Shown piece after piece: positions 52,425 to 62,036 of a stretch of DNA of 64,000 nt. The notes under the pieces are model-generated. The model was not told the origin of the DNA. It was given only the letters and a program-made list of their open reading frames with translations, and ran no database searches. A program made the position numbers and the translations under genes. The stretch is from Acholeplasma oculi. GTDB lineage: Bacteria; Bacillota_I; Bacilli_A; Acholeplasmatales; Acholeplasmataceae. Location: positions 417,288 through 481,287 of the forward strand of contig NZ_FUZK01000001.1 in NCBI RefSeq assembly GCF_900166985.1, written 5' to 3'. The first letter of the stretch is position 1; each line of letters starts with the position of its first letter.

Positions 52425-53027
52425 CTAGAATGAAATCACATGTTTTCTTAGATTCTTTTGTACAGCCCTATGATTTCCCATCATATGATCGAGTACATTG
52501 TAAAACTTTTTTGAATGATTGGGCACTATAAAATGCGCATATTCATGTAACAGTACATACTTTAAATAAATTGGGTCAAGTTTTGCTAAAAATAAATTGA
52601 TTGTGATATATTTTTGAAGCGTATGACAAGAACCAAATTTACTTTTTAATTGTTTTATTTTAATGGGGACAAAATCCAGTCCAAACGCTTTTATAAGCGG
52701 TTTTATCTCGTGATTAAGTTCATTAATTTTTAGAATGATTTCATCTGTCAATAAATCGTGATATTGATTCAAATTGAGCAAAGGTTCTAATAATTTATTT
52801 CCCCATAGCGTTTGATGCATTACAATTTTTTTATCCTTTTTCACAATCAATCGGCTGATCTTGTCCATATTTCTTTCTATAGCATCTTTGAGATTTTGCT
52901 CTGAATATTTAGGATGAATACTGATATGTAAAACATCATCTATATACCTAAAATATATATGCTTAATTCTTTTCCTATGAACTTGATATTTGATATTGAT
53001 ATCTCCATGTTGGTAGGTTTGTATCAT
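52425..53027 (-). CDS. YgjP/DUF45-type metallopeptidase-fold protein
   Basis: A 200-residue protein with the zinc motif HEYAHF and a downstream H in PNHSKKFYNVLDHMM, as in YgjP/SprT-like families (M48-like fold). E. coli YgjP has been linked to UTP hydrolysis; the role here is open. Its start overlaps the trmR-like gene by ATGA. The 45-base gap to greA has no evident terminator. Confidence 0.85.
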   Translation of the reverse strand: MIQTYQHGDINIKYQVHRKRIKHIYFRYIDDVLHISIHPKYSEQNLKDAIERNMDKISRLIVKKDKKIVMHQTLWGNKLLEPLLNLNQYHDLLTDEIILKINELNHEIKPLIKAFGLDFVPIKIKQLKSKFGSCHTLQKYITINLFLAKLDPIYLKYVLLHEYAHFIVPNHSKKFYNVLDHMMGNHRAVQKNLRKHVISF

Positions 53028-53605
53028 ATTTTTATTTTTCTCGTCACGGTTAGACCATCACCTATTGGATAATAAGTTGTTTCGTATGCATCATGATTAA
53101 ATAGAAAAGATCTAAACTGTTCTAATTTTCTAATTAATGCCTTTGTATTTCTATTTTTAGTATCTGTAACCTTCATACCATGAAAGTCTATATTATCACA
53201 AATAATGACGCCATCATCATTTAAATTGTTCATATATTTTTCAAAAAACCTTGTATATTGTGACTTAGCACCATCAATAAAAACCATATCAAATTTTTCA
53301 TTTGAAAGATCATATGTCAGTGCATCGGCATGAATTATTTTGATATTGTTATCTAATTCTTGAATCCATGTTTTTGCGATTGAATATCGATTTAAATCTC
53401 TTTCAATGGTTGTTACAAATGCACCTGTTAGACTAAATGAAATGGAACTATAGCCATAAGCACTTCCAATTTCAAGAATTTTTTTAACTTGATGAACTTC
53501 TATATAATTCTTAATAAAGGATAACGCCTCATCCGTAATTATAGGAATCTTATCATGAATACACAGTTGTTTTAAATCATCAATCCGTTTCTTCATCTGA
53601 TGCAT
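53024..53605 (-). CDS. trmR: O-methyltransferase, TrmR-like
   Basis: A 193-residue class I O-methyltransferase with motif I ILEIGSAYGYSSI, the metal-site Asp in MVFIDGAKSQY, and D-N-I-D-F-H-G. B. subtilis TrmR (YrrM), which methylates 5-hydroxyuridine at tRNA wobble position 34, lies in the same neighbourhood (alaS, ruvX, yrzB, ... greA), so the assignment rests on family plus synteny. Two ATGs (53605 and 53596) are possible; the gene overlaps yrzB. Confidence 0.75.
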   Translation of the reverse strand: MHQMKKRIDDLKQLCIHDKIPIITDEALSFIKNYIEVHQVKKILEIGSAYGYSSISFSLTGAFVTTIERDLNRYSIAKTWIQELDNNIKIIHADALTYDLSNEKFDMVFIDGAKSQYTRFFEKYMNNLNDDGVIICDNIDFHGMKVTDTKNRNTKALIRKLEQFRSFLFNHDAYETTYYPIGDGLTVTRKIKI

Positions 53606-53849
53606 CTTCTAAATCTTTTTCGTATTGCTCAAAAATTCTTTCAACAAGATCCCATTCTTCATCCGTAGTGATATCTGATAATGTACCTACTTCACCGGAT
53701 TCAAGTGGTTCGTATATAGCTGCAGATACCTCTTCAGATTCATCAAACTCAAAAACTACATAGTTCTTATTTTTTTCTGTAAATGTAAAAAGTATTGTTA
53801 CCTTTTCCTCTTTATCATCACTTACAATGATTAATTCATTTTCTTTCAT
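53580..53849 (-). CDS. yrzB: DUF1292 protein (YrzB)
   Basis: An 89-residue acidic protein of the DUF1292 family (pattern VFEFDESEEVSAAIYEP with the acidic end EYEKD...). It sits directly after ruvX as in B. subtilis, where alaS-yrzL-ruvX-yrzB are linked. Function unknown. AGGAGG lies 8 bases before the ATG. Confidence 0.88.
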   Translation of the reverse strand: MKENELIIVSDDKEEKVTILFTFTEKNKNYVVFEFDESEEVSAAIYEPLESGEVGTLSDITTDEEWDLVERIFEQYEKDLEDASDEETD

Positions 53850-53852
53850 GTG

Positions 53853-54269
53853 TTAATTCCTCCTGGAATCTAAATAGTTTTGTAATATAACTTGAGCAGC
53901 AACTTCATCTTTAAGTTGACGTTGTTTATCATATTTTTTATTGGAATCCGAAAGCATTCTTAAAGCCGTCTTGGTTGATAATCTTTCATCCCATAATACG
54001 ATTTCTTGAGTGAGTTCTTTTTCCATTAATTCTTTAAACTTAATCGTTAAAGCGCCTTTTTCTCCAACATCATTATTCATATGTTTAGGAAAACCTAGAA
54101 CAATAACCTGTATTTGATTTTGATCAGCTATTTTTTTGAGTTCTTTAATCGCATACGAAAAATCTTGATAACCAAATCGGATTGTCGTATGATTATTTGC
54201 AATCACACCAGAAAGTGATATTGCAACACCTAAGGATTTATCTCCTAAATCTAAACCTAAATATGTCAA
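53853..54269 (-). CDS. ruvX: YqgF/RuvX-type RNase H-fold nuclease
   Basis: A 138-residue RNase H-fold protein related to Holliday-junction resolvases and 16S rRNA 5'-end maturation enzymes. Active-site acids are visible in GLDLGDKSLGVA, the mid Glu region, and LWDERLSTK. The start codon is TTG (54269-54267), overlapping the TGA stop of alaS, so it depends on alaS translation. Confidence 0.9.
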   Translation of the reverse strand: MTYLGLDLGDKSLGVAISLSGVIANNHTTIRFGYQDFSYAIKELKKIADQNQIQVIVLGFPKHMNNDVGEKGALTIKFKELMEKELTQEIVLWDERLSTKTALRMLSDSNKKYDKQRQLKDEVAAQVILQNYLDSRRN

Positions 54270-56836
54270 ATGATTTTATTACCTTTCAAATAATCTGAAA
54301 CTTTTGTTATATTTTGTGTCCCACCTTGAGCAAAATCAGGCTTTCCACCACCGTTACCATCGAAAAGTTGGTTCAAGTTTTTGATTTGTTCTCTAGCATT
54401 TTGTTGATTTGTTTTTACAAAATAACTGACTCTAGATGAGTTTAAATTAAACAAGATAACTGTTTCTGTCTTTATTTTATCATAAAGCACATCAACAAGT
54501 GGTTTTAAGGAGTCTTGTGGTAAATCATTTACAGCAATAATGGTTTCTTTTTGAATCGTTTTTGGAATCCATTCATCTGCTTTTCTTAAGATTTCTTGGA
54601 TAATTTGTTGTTCTTTATCTTTTTCTAACTGTTTAAATAACTGACTCAATTCCATTTGATATTGACGTAAATTAATAATATCTTGATAGCTTGATGAAAG
54701 TTTTGGTTCTGCTGGTAATTGAATCATTTGATCTAATTGATGTATCTTATCTTTAAATAAATGTATGGACTGCATGACTTGTTGATGTATCTCCATTGAA
54801 GACACTGATAATTCCCCTGTAATACCTTCAAAACGGTATAATCCAGATCCAATAGACTCAACTGATGTAATCATAAAATGTTCGATATCTTTTGTATTTT
54901 TAACATGTGTACCACCACAGAATTCTAAACTCCATGATTGAATATCAACAACTCTAACAATATCACCATATTTTTCACCAAATAACATGTTAGCACCAAG
55001 TTTTTTAGCTTCATCAATTGGTAATACATGTGTCACTACATCACATGCTTTTTGAATATATGCATTTACAATTGATTCAATTTTAATAATATCTTTAACT
55101 TGAATAGATTCATAATGATTGATATCAAATGTTAATTTCTTTGGACCATTAAATGAACCTTGTTGATTCGCATGCTTACCTAAAACATCTTTGATTGCTT
55201 GATGGAGTAAATGTGTTGCTGTATGGTTTTTCTCAACTTGTCTTCTATGGGTTTCATCAACAATTGCAAGTACATCATCCATTTCTTCAAAACTATCTGT
55301 TTCCATGACATGTAAAAACTGTCCATTTGGCAGTTTAACAACATCTTGAACAACTAATCCGTTAATCGTACCTTTATCAGAAACTTGTCCACCCATAGTT
55401 GCATAAAAAGGTGTTTGATCTAATACAATACCTTGTTCAAATATTTTAATAACTTTTGCTTCTACTTGTAAAGTTTCATAACCAACAAATAAAGACTTCT
55501 CAGTAAACTGTAAGAATGACTCGTCTTGTGATTTCATCGATTGATTAACTTTTCTAGCATCACGGCTTCGTGTTTTTTGAATTTCTAATTCTTGATAAAA
55601 CCCATCTTTATCTACAGTAATTTGGTTTTCTTCTGCATATTCCATGGTTAATTCGATTGGAAATCCATATGTATCATAGAGTTTAAATGCTTCTTTACCA
55701 TCGAGTTTATGATCTTTAATAGATTGAATTAGATGTTTTTCACCATCTGAAATGGTTGCGAAGAATTTAACTTCTTCTTTATATATAATCTTTTTAACAA
55801 TTTCTTTTTTAGATTCTAAATCAGGATAAAAAGATTTCATCATTAAAACAACATCATCCACTAACTTATATAAGAATGGTTCCATGAGTTGAATGGAACG
55901 GCCATACTTAATTGCACGTCTTAGAATTCTTCTTAAAACATATCCACGACCTTCATTAGATAATGTTGCTCCATCTGAAATAGCAAATGTTAATGTTTTA
56001 ATATGATCAGAAATCACCTTAAATGCCATTTGTCCTTCATATGTTACACCTGATAAGATTTCTGTTTTTTGTATTACTGGATAATGAAGATCTGTTTCAA
56101 AATTAGTTTTTGTACCTTGTAATACACATGCAAATCTTTCTAAACCAGCACCTGTATCGATATTCTTATTCGGTAATTCTTTATAAGAACTTCTTGGCAA
56201 TTTAGGATCTGCATTATATTGAGAAAAAACGATATTCCAAATTTCAATATAACGCTCATTTTCTATGTCATTAGCAATCAATTCAGGACCTCTTAAATCA
56301 TAGCCTTCACCACGATCAAAGTATATTTCTGTACAAGGACCCGATGGACCCGCACCAATTTCCCAAAAGTTTGTTTCAAGTGGTATTAAATGTGTTGGGT
56401 GTATACCTAATTTTACCCATGTCTCTTTCGCTACTAAATCATCCGGGTAGTAAGTTATATATAACTTTTCTTTTGGCATACCAAAGTATTTAGCATCTGT
56501 TAAAATCTCATAGCCAAATCCAATTGCTTCTTCTTTAAAATAATCCCCAATACTAAAATTACCCATCATTTCAAAGAATGTATGGTGTCTTGCTGTTTTT
56601 CCTACATTATCAATATCATTCGTACGTATGCTTTTTTGTAAATTTGTTATACGTTTAGAACGAGGTGTTTCAGTTCCATCAAAGTATTTTTTCAATGGTG
56701 CAACTCCTGCATTAATCCATAATAATGTTGGATCATTAACTGGTATTAATGATGCAGACGGTTCAATTTGATGTCCTCTTTCCTTAAAATAATTTAACCA
56801 TGTTTCACGAATCTGTTTTGCTGTCATGTATTTCAT
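54266..56836 (-). CDS. alaS: Alanyl-tRNA synthetase
   Basis: Charges tRNA-Ala. The start is ATG 56836 (MKYMTAKQIRETWLNYF), where GGAAGG is 7 bases upstream; the ATG two codons earlier is too close. The class II core has R-H-H-T-F-F-E-M and G-A-G-L-E-R. The editing domain has HTATHLLHQA and the CGGTHV Cys/His pair. The C-Ala region ends GNGGGKPDFAQGG. 856 residues. Expression is under a T-box leader. Its TGA stop overlaps the ruvX start. Confidence 0.97.
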   Translation of the reverse strand: MKYMTAKQIRETWLNYFKERGHQIEPSASLIPVNDPTLLWINAGVAPLKKYFDGTETPRSKRITNLQKSIRTNDIDNVGKTARHHTFFEMMGNFSIGDYFKEEAIGFGYEILTDAKYFGMPKEKLYITYYPDDLVAKETWVKLGIHPTHLIPLETNFWEIGAGPSGPCTEIYFDRGEGYDLRGPELIANDIENERYIEIWNIVFSQYNADPKLPRSSYKELPNKNIDTGAGLERFACVLQGTKTNFETDLHYPVIQKTEILSGVTYEGQMAFKVISDHIKTLTFAISDGATLSNEGRGYVLRRILRRAIKYGRSIQLMEPFLYKLVDDVVLMMKSFYPDLESKKEIVKKIIYKEEVKFFATISDGEKHLIQSIKDHKLDGKEAFKLYDTYGFPIELTMEYAEENQITVDKDGFYQELEIQKTRSRDARKVNQSMKSQDESFLQFTEKSLFVGYETLQVEAKVIKIFEQGIVLDQTPFYATMGGQVSDKGTINGLVVQDVVKLPNGQFLHVMETDSFEEMDDVLAIVDETHRRQVEKNHTATHLLHQAIKDVLGKHANQQGSFNGPKKLTFDINHYESIQVKDIIKIESIVNAYIQKACDVVTHVLPIDEAKKLGANMLFGEKYGDIVRVVDIQSWSLEFCGGTHVKNTKDIEHFMITSVESIGSGLYRFEGITGELSVSSMEIHQQVMQSIHLFKDKIHQLDQMIQLPAEPKLSSSYQDIINLRQYQMELSQLFKQLEKDKEQQIIQEILRKADEWIPKTIQKETIIAVNDLPQDSLKPLVDVLYDKIKTETVILFNLNSSRVSYFVKTNQQNAREQIKNLNQLFDGNGGGKPDFAQGGTQNITKVSDYLKGNKII

Positions 56837-56860
56837 ATACATACCTTCCTTATTAAAAAA

Positions 56861-57075
56861 TAAAAAGTCCTTAAAAGATTAATATCTTCTAAGGACGGAA
56901 TTATCCGTGGTACCACCTTAGTTCACGAAAAATCGTGCACTCATTTATACTGTTAAAGCCAGTGTACTTTTAGCTCCTAAGATAGCCTTCATTATCACAT
57001 TGATCACTTTACACCAAACCAGTGACTCTCTTTACAATGTTTTTAACTACTCCTCTTAATCATTGCTACCAATAT
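56861..57075 (-). promoter_or_regulatory. T-box riboswitch of alaS
   Basis: The conserved T-box AAGGTGGTACCACGG is on the minus strand at 56919-56905. It is followed by the antiterminator partner and a terminator with stem GTCCTTAGAAG / CTTTTAAGGAC (about 56895-56865) and a T-run. Upstream lies a long stem I with the specifier-loop pattern GAAGGCTATC; GCT (56986-56984) is an alanine codon, matching the gene. Uncharged tRNA-Ala would stabilise the antiterminator and turn on the alaS-to-comEC run. Confidence 0.92.
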
Positions 57076-57121
57076 TTTAACATATTATTATAGATTTCAA
57101 TCAATAAAGTAAATTTTTGGT

Positions 57122-57544
57122 TTATAAATTAGGATTAATATAGACCATTTTTTGATGGTATATGCCTGCTTCTTTATATTTTTTACCAATAGGTTTAAAA
57201 TCTAATTTCTTGTAGAATTCTACAGCTTGTAATTGAGCAGATAACTTTAAAGACTCATGTTTATGCTTCAAATATTCAATAATGGATGTAGAAAATCCTT
57301 GTTTTCTGAATGCTTTATCAGTCACAATACGACCAATATGGTATTCATCATCTTTAAGTATTAATCTAGCATACGAAACGATATGCCCATTTCTCTTAAT
57401 AAATAGATGTCTACATACAGAATCATATGAATCAATATCTACTTCATATATTTGTTGTTCAATCATAAATACTTCTTGTCTAAGCTTCATGATTTCAAGA
57501 AGTTCTATGTGTGAGAGTTCATGAAATGCTTTATCAAAAATCAT
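57122..57544 (-). CDS. GNAT acetyltransferase, ElaA-like
   Basis: A 140-residue GNAT acetyltransferase. The N-terminal region MIFDKAFHELSHIELLEIMKLRQEVF, the IGRIVTDKAFRKQGFSTSII acetyl-CoA motif (variant of R/Q-x-x-G-x-G/A) and the closing F-Y-K-K-L-D-F-K match ElaA. Substrate unknown. It is the last gene of the mgsA-to-GNAT run, one base after the PAP2 gene; AAGGTG precedes the ATG. Confidence 0.85.
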   Translation of the reverse strand: MIFDKAFHELSHIELLEIMKLRQEVFMIEQQIYEVDIDSYDSVCRHLFIKRNGHIVSYARLILKDDEYHIGRIVTDKAFRKQGFSTSIIEYLKHKHESLKLSAQLQAVEFYKKLDFKPIGKKYKEAGIYHQKMVYINPNL

Positions 57545-57545
57545 G

Positions 57546-58421
57546 TTACACCTTAAGCTTTTTAAATGTCAGCATGGATAGTGCAGAACCACCAAATCCA
57601 ACAAACATATAACGGATATAATCTAAATACTGATTATCTACTGCAATCATATCAAATAATATACTTAAACCTAAGTAGAAAATCATAACGATTAAAGCAC
57701 CTATCATTAATCGATATAAAATCTTAATACCTTTAGGATACTCATGGTACTGAATATATTTCTTATCGATGAAATACCCTAAGAAAAATCCAGTCAATCC
57801 ACCTAAAGCAACGAATATATTTTTTACTTCTTCATAGGGTTGTCCTAATAACGATAGAATGAGAACACCTAATAACAAAGGAATTATTGCATACATTCCA
57901 TAGATATGTTCTTTTTCACCCATTTTATCTACAAGGATTGAAATACCATATGCAATAGTTATACCTAATAATAATCCGACAACAACATCACTTGGATAAT
58001 GTTGTCCTAAGTAGACTCTAGAAAATGGCACTAAAATTAAAAATGCGAGTAAAACCCATCTTAACCAAGGATTTTTTTTACCGAAATTTTGATTCAGTAC
58101 GGTAGTAATGACACCTGTATTTTGAGCATGACCGGATGGAAATGCGTATCCATGTGTAGATGTTCCAACATTCGTATCTGGATCAACAACATATGGTCTA
58201 GGTCTCATAATAATTGCTTTTAAAACTTCATTGACAATCGCTGAACTGATAAAAACAAAAACTAATTTAAAAGCAATTCTTTTATTGAAAAACCAATAAA
58301 TAGTCAGTGCTATTGCAATAAATGCAAGCTGATCACCGAGTTCAGTAATGATTTTAAATAATTCATCTAGTAATGGGAATCTTATACCTTGGACCCATCT
58401 TACAATTTCTATTTCATTCAT
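57546..58421 (-). CDS. PAP2-family membrane phosphatase
   Basis: A 291-residue integral membrane protein with seven or eight spans and all three PAP2 active-site motifs: KAIIMRPRP (K-x6-R-P), PSGHAQN (P-S-G-H) and SRVYLGQHYPSD (S-R-x5-H-x3-D). Such enzymes dephosphorylate phosphatidate, PGP or isoprenyl pyrophosphates outside the membrane. It overlaps the patatin gene by ATGA, suggesting a shared lipid-turnover role. Confidence 0.9.
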   Translation of the reverse strand: MNEIEIVRWVQGIRFPLLDELFKIITELGDQLAFIAIALTIYWFFNKRIAFKLVFVFISSAIVNEVLKAIIMRPRPYVVDPDTNVGTSTHGYAFPSGHAQNTGVITTVLNQNFGKKNPWLRWVLLAFLILVPFSRVYLGQHYPSDVVVGLLLGITIAYGISILVDKMGEKEHIYGMYAIIPLLLGVLILSLLGQPYEEVKNIFVALGGLTGFFLGYFIDKKYIQYHEYPKGIKILYRLMIGALIVMIFYLGLSILFDMIAVDNQYLDYIRYMFVGFGGSALSMLTFKKLKV

Positions 58422-59380
58422 AAATTATCTCCCTTTGGTGGTTCTTTTAAAATAAGTTTTTTTCTTTTTTTATGAACACTTAAGCGTTTCAAATATAGTT
58501 CATCTTCAGGTGATAAACTCAAAACTTTAAAGTTAGGGCGTTTATACCAGAAGTTCATACCCATAAATGGTGTCAAATATCTTTCTTCATACATTTTTTT
58601 GATCATGATTTTTCCAACAACATATCCTATTTCTTCTTTTTCGCTCTTAAAATTATGATCAAATTTCATCACATCCATTAAATCTTTTAAAATGTTTTTT
58701 TCAAAAGCAGTTTGAGCTGTGAAATTAATAATGTTGACATTGGTATTATCATATATATTTGGATTAAATCTGTCATCTAATGCTACGGCTAATATAAGAT
58801 TACAACCCGCATCGATTAACGGTTGAATGGGATAGTTATCTAATAGTCCACCATCCACATAATGATCATCACCTATTTGAGTTGGTCCAAATACAACAGG
58901 AAATGAAGCTGAAGCCATTACCGCAATATATGGATCACTAAATTCATTCAAATTAAACACTCTTTTTTCCATTGTATCTGTTTTAATTTGATGTAATATA
59001 GAAACTTTATGATACATTTTTGATGTGGTTGCAAACCCTTTAAACTTTGATTTTTGAATCGATTTTAAAGAAATTTCTTTGATTAAAGTTTCAGATAGTG
59101 GTTTTAAAGAATACATACGGTTATCTTTAGAAAGTAAAGTGCCTTTGGTTCCAAAGACATTATCCTTATCGATCAGTTCCCATATCTTAGAAATGTCTTC
59201 ATGTTTTCTTTTACTCATTAAAAGTAAGGTGTTGATCGCACCTATAGATGTACCCGAAATAGCTTTTATATATTTTATAAGTTGAGCTTCTTCTAATGCT
59301 TTAATAACACCTAACTGATACGCACCCTTAGCACCACCACCACCGAGCATTAAGCCAACTTTAACCTTGTCTTTTTTCAT
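58418..59380 (-). CDS. Patatin-like phospholipase
   Basis: A 320-residue patatin-fold hydrolase with the oxyanion motif GGGGAKGAYQLGV, the nucleophile motif GTSIG (Ser near residue 46) and the catalytic Asp in DGGLLDNYP. Bacterial RssA/YqhO-type members hydrolyse phospholipids or esters at the membrane. No signal peptide. It overlaps smpB upstream and the PAP2 gene downstream by ATGA. Confidence 0.92.
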   Translation of the reverse strand: MKKDKVKVGLMLGGGGAKGAYQLGVIKALEEAQLIKYIKAISGTSIGAINTLLLMSKRKHEDISKIWELIDKDNVFGTKGTLLSKDNRMYSLKPLSETLIKEISLKSIQKSKFKGFATTSKMYHKVSILHQIKTDTMEKRVFNLNEFSDPYIAVMASASFPVVFGPTQIGDDHYVDGGLLDNYPIQPLIDAGCNLILAVALDDRFNPNIYDNTNVNIINFTAQTAFEKNILKDLMDVMKFDHNFKSEKEEIGYVVGKIMIKKMYEERYLTPFMGMNFWYKRPNFKVLSLSPEDELYLKRLSVHKKRKKLILKEPPKGDNL

Positions 59381-59826
59381 CGATTTTTGTCCTTAAATGC
59401 CATTCTTTTTTCTCTTTCTAGATCACGTTCCTTAATTGTTTCTCGTTTATCATAGAGTTTTTTACCTTTAGCAAGTGCAATTTTGACTTTAATTAATCCT
59501 TGATGGAGTTCAATCGAAAGTGGAATTAAAGTCATTCCATCTCGTTCCTTAGCACCTACTAATTTATTGATTTCACTTCGATTTAAAAGTAATTTTCTCG
59601 TTCTTGTTTCATCATGATTAAAAACAGATGAGGCTTCAAACTTTGCAATATGCATATTCAAAATAAAAACTTCACCGTTTTTAAATGTGATATAGGATTC
59701 ATTGATGGATACTTTTCCCGCACGAATGCTTTTTACTTCACTACCTTGTAGCTTTATACCAGCTATAAGTGTTTGTTCAATGAAATATTCAAATTTAGCT
59801 CTTTTATGTTGCGTAATAATCTTCAT
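59377..59826 (-). CDS. smpB: SsrA-binding protein SmpB
   Basis: Binds tmRNA and delivers it to stalled ribosomes. The start is ATG 59826 (MKIITQHKRAKFEYFI), with AAAGGT 8 bases upstream. The OB-fold motif GSEVKSIRAGKVSINESY and the basic C-terminal tail (GKKLYDKRETIKERDLERE) are intact. It follows rnr, as is common. No tmRNA gene is in the window. Confidence 0.96.
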   Translation of the reverse strand: MKIITQHKRAKFEYFIEQTLIAGIKLQGSEVKSIRAGKVSINESYITFKNGEVFILNMHIAKFEASSVFNHDETRTRKLLLNRSEINKLVGAKERDGMTLIPLSIELHQGLIKVKIALAKGKKLYDKRETIKERDLEREKRMAFKDKNR

Positions 59827-59878
59827 TATGTATACCTTTTTTATCATTCTAAGTGTATCTTAATTTTAACATGTAATC

Positions 59879-62029
59879 TTATTTATGATTCACTTTTCTT
59901 TTCGGTTTCCCCTTGGTTTTACCTCTTTTTTGAGATAGAGATGATTGACGCTTTTTAGATTGGTTTACTTTAGCTTTGAAATCATCACCTTGACGCTTCT
60001 TTCTTTCAATAGAAAAATCAATATTATTTTCATTTTTATCAACAGATATAAGTTTAACCGTTATAAAATCACCTAAACGATATCTATTTCCATTGTCCGT
60101 AAAGAATAATAAATTTTCTTCATCATAAATTAAATATTCATTTACATTTCTAACATTAACAAATCCTTCAATACCTTTATCCACTTTAACAAAGAAGCCG
60201 CTCGGTAAAATTTGAGTAATTTGACCTTTGAAGGATTGACCTATAAAGTTCTCCATATACTCTCTACTCTTGAGTTTATTAACTTCACGTTCCATGGTTA
60301 TTGCAGTACGTTCATTTTTTGAGGTTTGTTCAGAGTAATCTGGTAATTTACCTGCAAAATATTTCTTTTTATCATTAAGTTCTTGTTCGCTTAGTGGTTT
60401 TAACATGAATTCTCGGATCATTCTATGTAATAAAAGGTCTGGATATCGTCGAATTGGTGATGTAAAGTGAGAATAATATGGACTTGCAAGACCAAAATGA
60501 CCAATAGGTTTTTCATCATATTTTGCCTTTTGCATGCTACGTAAAAGAATCATATTGACAATATACTCAAAAGGCGTATTTGAAACATCTTTAGTCAGTT
60601 TTTGTAGTTTTTTTGCAGTCGATTTTAATTCATTGTGTGCACTAAAACCTAATTTCTTAGTAGATATAAATGCTTGGTCTAACTTTTCAACGTCAGGCTT
60701 TTCATGAACTCTATAAATGCCAGGAAGACCAGACTCATGAAAATGAATCGCCACCACTTCATTGGCTAAAATCATGAAGGACTCAATCAGTTGTTCTGCT
60801 TCATCGGTCATACGTTCTTCGACATCAATAACTTTTCCATTTAAATCCAGTTTAAATTTAAGTTCACTTGATTGAAAGTCAATTGCACCTCTTTTATAAC
60901 GTATCATCTTTAACTTCTTAGATAATTCATTCATTTGAAATAACATATCATCTAATTGCTTGGAGCCTAATGAAACATTTTCTTTTAATAAGATATTTAC
61001 CTCATCATAAGTCAGTCGGTGCTTACTTTCAATAATGGATTCGACTATTTTATAGTCTGTGACTACTGCATCACGGTTGATCGTCATGATACAACTTAAT
61101 GTATATTTAGGTTCAAAAGGATTAAGACTACAAGAGTCATTAGATAATGCGTGAGGTAACATTGGAATAACTCTATCTGCTAAATATACAGAAGTTGATC
61201 TTCTATATGCTTCTTGATCGAGTAAAGAACCTTCCTTTACATAATAGCTTACATCTGCAATATGAACACCTAACTCAAATGTATTTTCATCAATTTGTTT
61301 AAGAGAAATAGCATCGTCTAAATCTTTGGCATCTTTTCCATCTATTGTAATGACGAATTCGTCCCTTAAATTCAATCTTCTTTTAATTTCTACTTGCTCA
61401 TCAAATTTTATGTGATGTAATTCATTTAATAGTTCTTTAGAAAAGCTTAAAGGCCATTCATACTCATAAATGATTTTTACAATTTCCATATCTGGGTCAT
61501 TCTTATGACCAATGACTTCTTTAAATTCTGTAATGACTTTTGTTTTAGTTATTTCTTTGACTTGTAATAAAACAACATGCCCATCGACTAAATACTCTGG
61601 TGCATTATCCACAATAATTAACTTATCTTTTGCTTGATTTGAATCAAAACGTGCAACTCTACCATTTGATTTTCTAACATCTGCAAGTAACCTTTCTAAA
61701 TCACTTTTAAGTATTTCTACTACATAAGGTGTTTTGGTTACATGATTAACTAAAACAAGGTCATTTTCCATTGCTCCATTCAAATCAAAAAGATCGATTG
61801 CTATATCTTTAGAATCCAACATCAATAAAAAAGCAATCGTTCGTTTAATGCTTAAGTGACCTATAGAGTAACCTGGTTTTAAACTTACGTGTTGATCTTT
61901 TACATCAATGAAGTTTTTAAAATCACTTAAAAAATCTAAATCATTTTGGTAGTTGTTTTGAATTTCACTTAATTCTACCGTTTGTTTTTTTTGTTTATAA
62001 AACCAAATTAAAAAGTCTTTATGTATCAT
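59879..62029 (-). CDS. rnr: Ribonuclease R
   Basis: A processive 3'-5' exoribonuclease that degrades structured RNA and acts with tmRNA-SmpB in quality control. The N-terminal winged helix and cold-shock domains precede the RNB catalytic domain (VITIDGKDAKDLDDAISL with its metal-binding Asp residues). An S1 domain (GQITQILPSGFFVKVDKGIEGF) and a long basic tail (KVNQSKKRQSSLSQKRGK...) follow. 716 residues. GAGGAAC lies before the ATG. Confidence 0.95.
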   Translation of the reverse strand: MIHKDFLIWFYKQKKQTVELSEIQNNYQNDLDFLSDFKNFIDVKDQHVSLKPGYSIGHLSIKRTIAFLLMLDSKDIAIDLFDLNGAMENDLVLVNHVTKTPYVVEILKSDLERLLADVRKSNGRVARFDSNQAKDKLIIVDNAPEYLVDGHVVLLQVKEITKTKVITEFKEVIGHKNDPDMEIVKIIYEYEWPLSFSKELLNELHHIKFDEQVEIKRRLNLRDEFVITIDGKDAKDLDDAISLKQIDENTFELGVHIADVSYYVKEGSLLDQEAYRRSTSVYLADRVIPMLPHALSNDSCSLNPFEPKYTLSCIMTINRDAVVTDYKIVESIIESKHRLTYDEVNILLKENVSLGSKQLDDMLFQMNELSKKLKMIRYKRGAIDFQSSELKFKLDLNGKVIDVEERMTDEAEQLIESFMILANEVVAIHFHESGLPGIYRVHEKPDVEKLDQAFISTKKLGFSAHNELKSTAKKLQKLTKDVSNTPFEYIVNMILLRSMQKAKYDEKPIGHFGLASPYYSHFTSPIRRYPDLLLHRMIREFMLKPLSEQELNDKKKYFAGKLPDYSEQTSKNERTAITMEREVNKLKSREYMENFIGQSFKGQITQILPSGFFVKVDKGIEGFVNVRNVNEYLIYDEENLLFFTDNGNRYRLGDFITVKLISVDKNENNIDFSIERKKRQGDDFKAKVNQSKKRQSSLSQKRGKTKGKPKRKVNHK

Positions 62030-62036
62030 GTGTTCC

